Below, piece by piece: positions 5,273 to 6,904 of a stretch of DNA of 6,904 bases (position 1 is its first letter; each line of letters begins with the position of its first letter). The notes under the pieces are model-generated. The model saw nothing but the letters and a program-made list of their open reading frames with translations. It searched no databases and was not told where the DNA came from. The DNA is from Chloroflexota bacterium (lineage in GTDB: Bacteria; Chloroflexota; UBA5177; JANWHV01): the NCBI GenBank assembly GCA_028287725.1, contig JAQBPC010000579.1:1-6904 (forward strand), written 5' to 3'. The position numbers and the translations under genes are program-made.

Positions 5273-6166
5273 ATGCGCATAAACCGATTCATAAGACACG
5301 ATCAGGACGCCGGGACGACCCGCCGCCACAGCCCGTTGCTGCGAGTGGCCCTCTGCTCTAGCCTCAGTCTGGTCGCACTATTAAGCCTGAACCGGCCGAC
5401 GGTCGGCGCGGCCGAAGCCCATGCTGTGCTAACCTGCGCAGTGGCGCAGCCGGCCGTGGTCACGCAAGGGACCCAGACCGTAACGACCCTCAACAGCCCC
5501 GTGACCCGCTACATTGATCAGCAGGTCCCATTCACGGTCGTGGTAAAAGCCACCAGCGGCTGTAACGTCCCCACTGGCACGGTCCACGTATACGAGATCA
5601 TGGGTAGCTCGTCGACGGACTTGGGTTCCGCGACCTTGAATAACGGCCAGGCGACAATCTGGACGTGGGACCTCGAAGAACTGGGCGGCCACACCATCCA
5701 GGCCGTCTACACCCCAGACAACTTAGCCAACTTCCAGGCCAGCCAGTCGGGCTACGTCATCCAGAGCATCCACAACTGCGCGGCCACGGCACTCTTGCCG
5801 CGCATCGGTGCGACTGGGCTCAATGTTCGCGTCTCAAACAGCAGCAGCACGGTACGTTACTCTGGATCCGACGGCGTGCGCATCACCATAAGTGATGCCA
5901 CGATGAACGAATGCGACACCAACGAGGCGGGAACCGTCACTACTGTCGGGATCAACGGCACAATCGCCACCGTCAGCGGGCCGGGTGCTGGTCAACCTGG
6001 TCTAAGCGTGGGTGACCCGGTCGAAGTCCACCTCTATAACTACAGCTCGAACTGTTTCGGAGGGGCCTTGGAGACGGAGGCGGGAGACAGTGGAACTATC
6101 TCCTATGCCCAGTATTTCAACAGTCCCTTCAACAGTCCAGCCACTGTCTCATTAACGGGACTATAG
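5273..6166 (+). CDS. Secreted protein with bacterial Ig-like domain (first of a tandem pair)
   Basis: 297-aa exported protein. Residues 1-51 are a long signal peptide: a polar N-terminus with twin Arg (TTRRHSP), a hydrophobic core (about 25-39) and a signal peptidase I site after AHA51. The mature part has an Ig-like beta-sandwich of the Big_3/Ig-repeat type at about 80-163, with hallmark PTGTVHVYE (100-108), LGSATLNNGQATIW and GGHTIQAVYTPDNLANFQASQS. Residues 180-297 are a further Thr/Ser/Gly-rich, probably all-beta region that I do not recognise. Five Cys remain after cleavage (55, 97, 169, 214, 261), consistent with disulfides outside the cell. Likely cell-surface or secreted adhesive/structural role; no enzyme motif seen. 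Start choice: AAGGA at 5259-5263 precedes the ATG by nine bases, and the second copy's protein aligns from the same point. The frame is open upstream to 5150, but that extension is not in frame in copy B. Confidence 0.88.
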   Translation: MRINRFIRHDQDAGTTRRHSPLLRVALCSSLSLVALLSLNRPTVGAAEAHAVLTCAVAQPAVVTQGTQTVTTLNSPVTRYIDQQVPFTVVVKATSGCNVPTGTVHVYEIMGSSSTDLGSATLNNGQATIWTWDLEELGGHTIQAVYTPDNLANFQASQSGYVIQSIHNCAATALLPRIGATGLNVRVSNSSSTVRYSGSDGVRITISDATMNECDTNEAGTVTTVGINGTIATVSGPGAGQPGLSVGDPVEVHLYNYSSNCFGGALETEAGDSGTISYAQYFNSPFNSPATVSLTGL

Positions 6167-6205
6167 CAGGAATGCCTGCGTAGCACCGATTAGCCCACCG
6201 GTCTG

Positions 6206-6239
6206 AAGGAGCAGCCGCCACATTGCGGCTGCTCCTTTT
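6206..6239 (+). terminator. Rho-independent terminator of the first Ig-like gene
   Basis: GGAGCAGCCGC (6208-6218) pairs perfectly with GCGGCTGCTCC (6225-6235) around a CACATT loop; two further A-T pairs extend the stem to 6206-6237. TTTT at 6236-6239 follows. It lies 40 bases after the stop codon, so the two paralogues are separate transcription units. Confidence 0.88.
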
Positions 6240-6520
6240 GCTGTCCCGGGCAACCGTCGTGGCCGCCGCACCGGGAAGCCGGCCGCCAGTGTTCCCTGCC
6301 GTCACCACCCCGGCCCCCAATGGCGCCACGCATTCTTTATTCCATCCCTCTCGGTCTGCTCCGCATACCCCAAGCAGGGAATGCCACTCTACCACTAACG
6401 GGTATGCCCACCGCGCCGTCGTTCTGTCACTATTGCGGATAGGAACGATTCCAACGCAGTGACGGGAGGAGACGCACAGTTGACCCTAGCAACCTCACGG
6501 CATGCCTGTCCCAGCAATCG
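6240..6520. other. Non-coding region between the tandem paralogues
   Basis: No supported gene. A plus-strand frame covering 6223-6462 starts inside the terminator and has no ribosome binding site. GGGAGGAG at 6464-6471 looks like a ribosome binding site but is followed only by a TTG and a 41-codon frame that runs through the promoter. An 8-bp GGCATGCC at 6499-6506 belongs to the regulatory block of the next gene. Confidence 0.45.
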
Positions 6521-6528
6521 TGCTGATA

Positions 6529-6538
6529 TGGCATGCCA
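6529..6538. promoter_or_regulatory. TGGCATGCCA palindrome, probable operator (copy B)
   Basis: Ten-base perfect palindrome continuing into CAA, one variable base, ATAAGG, as in copy A (19 of 20 positions 6529-6548 match 4993-5012). Distance to the -35 box is 51 bp in both copies. A second GGCATGCC lies at 6499-6506, 31 bp upstream. Confidence 0.65.
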
Positions 6539-6550
6539 CAATATAAGGCG

Positions 6551-6570
6551 CGTTTTGGCGTGCTTTACCC
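6551..6570 (+). repeat. 10-bp direct repeat upstream of the -35 box (copy B)
   Basis: CGTTTTGGCG followed by TGCTTTACCC, in the same place relative to the -35 box as the cleaner repeat of copy A. More diverged here. Confidence 0.35.
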
Positions 6571-6579
6571 GATTTACTA

Positions 6580-6608
6580 TTGTATTCGGCCAATATGCTC
6601 AGTAGGAT
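6580..6608 (+). promoter_or_regulatory. Sigma-70-like promoter of the second paralogue
   Basis: TTGTAT (6580-6585), 17-bp spacer, TAGGAT (6603-6608). Spacer sequence differs from copy A while the boxes and spacing are kept, which is what selection on a promoter would leave. Predicted start near 6615. Confidence 0.7.
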
Positions 6609-6614
6609 ATGTTG

Positions 6615-6807
6615 GCGATGCGCGCCGCGCCCGCGGCGGAACCGTTCTATTTTGTGCTGGGAGGTCCTGGAAATCCCCTACGGAAAGCCTGTCCCCGTCC
6701 TCGTATCCAGCCCCACGAGCAATCCCCAAAATCTCTGGTAACCCCCTGGAAGGGAAACCGATAGCTATTGTGCCGGGACTCGGCACAACATAGATGAAGG
6801 AATGCCA
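6615..6807 (+). ncRNA. Conserved structured 5' leader, copy B (unassigned family)
   Basis: About 193 nt, aligned to copy A. The terminal hairpin is at 6768-6788 (TTGTGCCG, loop GGACT, CGGCACAA), eight bases before the AAGGA ribosome binding site at 6797-6801. Relative to copy A the pair next to the GTGCCG core changes from C-G to T-A on both sides, so base pairing is retained. Confidence 0.5.
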
Positions 6808-6904
6808 ATGACGCGCATTATCCGACAGACCGAGCGAGACAGCACCGCCGGCACGACCCGCCGCTTCCGCCCCCTGCTGAGTGTGGCACTGTGCGCCATC
6901 CTCG
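6808..6904 (+). CDS. Secreted protein paralogue, N-terminal fragment (cut by window end)
   Basis: Only 32 codons are visible: MTRIIRQTERD, then STAGTTRRFRPLLSVALC. They align with the first gene's signal peptide (AGTTRRHSPLLRVALC), including the twin Arg and the start of the hydrophobic core, so this is a second member of the same family with a signal peptide. An ATG at 6802 is also in frame; 6808 is chosen because AAGGA at 6797-6801 is six bases away and the alignment with the paralogue starts there. Whether the mature part also has an Ig-like domain cannot be seen. Confidence 0.8.
   Translation, partial: MTRIIRQTERDSTAGTTRRFRPLLSVALCAIL

Noticed and set aside
6223..6462. Plus-strand frame MRLLLLLSRATVVAAAP, looking like a signal peptide
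   Set aside because: Its start codon lies in the loop and right arm of the rho-independent terminator, and the hydrophobic run is just the translation of the CTGCTCCTTTTG terminator arm.

Overview
The window looks like a chromosomal stretch from a GC-rich, probably free-living bacterium with single-membrane-type secretion features. The mix of a PRC-barrel/DUF2382 stress protein, a membrane-anchored thioredoxin with a basic N-terminus, and secreted Ig-like proteins is what I would expect from Chloroflexota or a related Terrabacteria lineage. That taxonomic guess is inference from gene content, not from a marker gene. I see no rRNA, tRNA, CRISPR array, insertion sequence or phage gene.

Layout: (1) 1-923, minus strand: the N-terminal 307 residues of a secreted ABC-transporter substrate-binding protein of the Fe3+/2-aminoethylphosphonate-like type; its 3' end lies outside the window. 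(2) 924-1358: a non-coding gap bounded by four 11-bp-phased GTTAA/GTTAG repeats that resemble a Pho box. (3) 1359-2033, minus: a complete HAD-superfamily hydrolase. (4) 2034-3018: mostly non-coding, with one possible small hydrophilic protein (2477-2701, minus) and a hairpin just before the next gene. (5) 3019-3849, plus: a PRC-barrel + DUF2382 stress protein. It faces (6) 3935-4636, minus: a membrane-anchored thioredoxin-like protein. The two share a perfect 18-bp stem terminator. (7) 4637-6904: a tandem pair of paralogous secreted-protein genes on the plus strand. The first (5273-6166) is complete and carries a bacterial Ig-like domain; the second begins at 6808 and runs off the window.

The most interesting part is the pair in (7). 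Each copy is preceded by the same regulatory block of about 280 bp: a GGCATGCC-core palindrome, a 10-bp direct repeat, a sigma-70-like promoter (TTGYRT, 17 bp, TAGGAT), a leader of about 193 nt, and a hairpin a few bases before the ribosome binding site. Spacings match to the base in several places: 51 bp from palindrome to -35 box in both copies, and 200 versus 199 bases between the -10 box and the ATG. The hairpin stem keeps its pairing through a C-G to T-A double change. This points to a duplicated regulatory cassette with a structured 5' leader that I cannot assign to any riboswitch or RNA family I know.

Apart from the tandem pair, neighbouring genes do not form an obvious operon. The substrate-binding protein was probably once followed by permease and ATPase genes to the left of the window. 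The HAD hydrolase, the stress protein and the thioredoxin each appear to be single transcription units.
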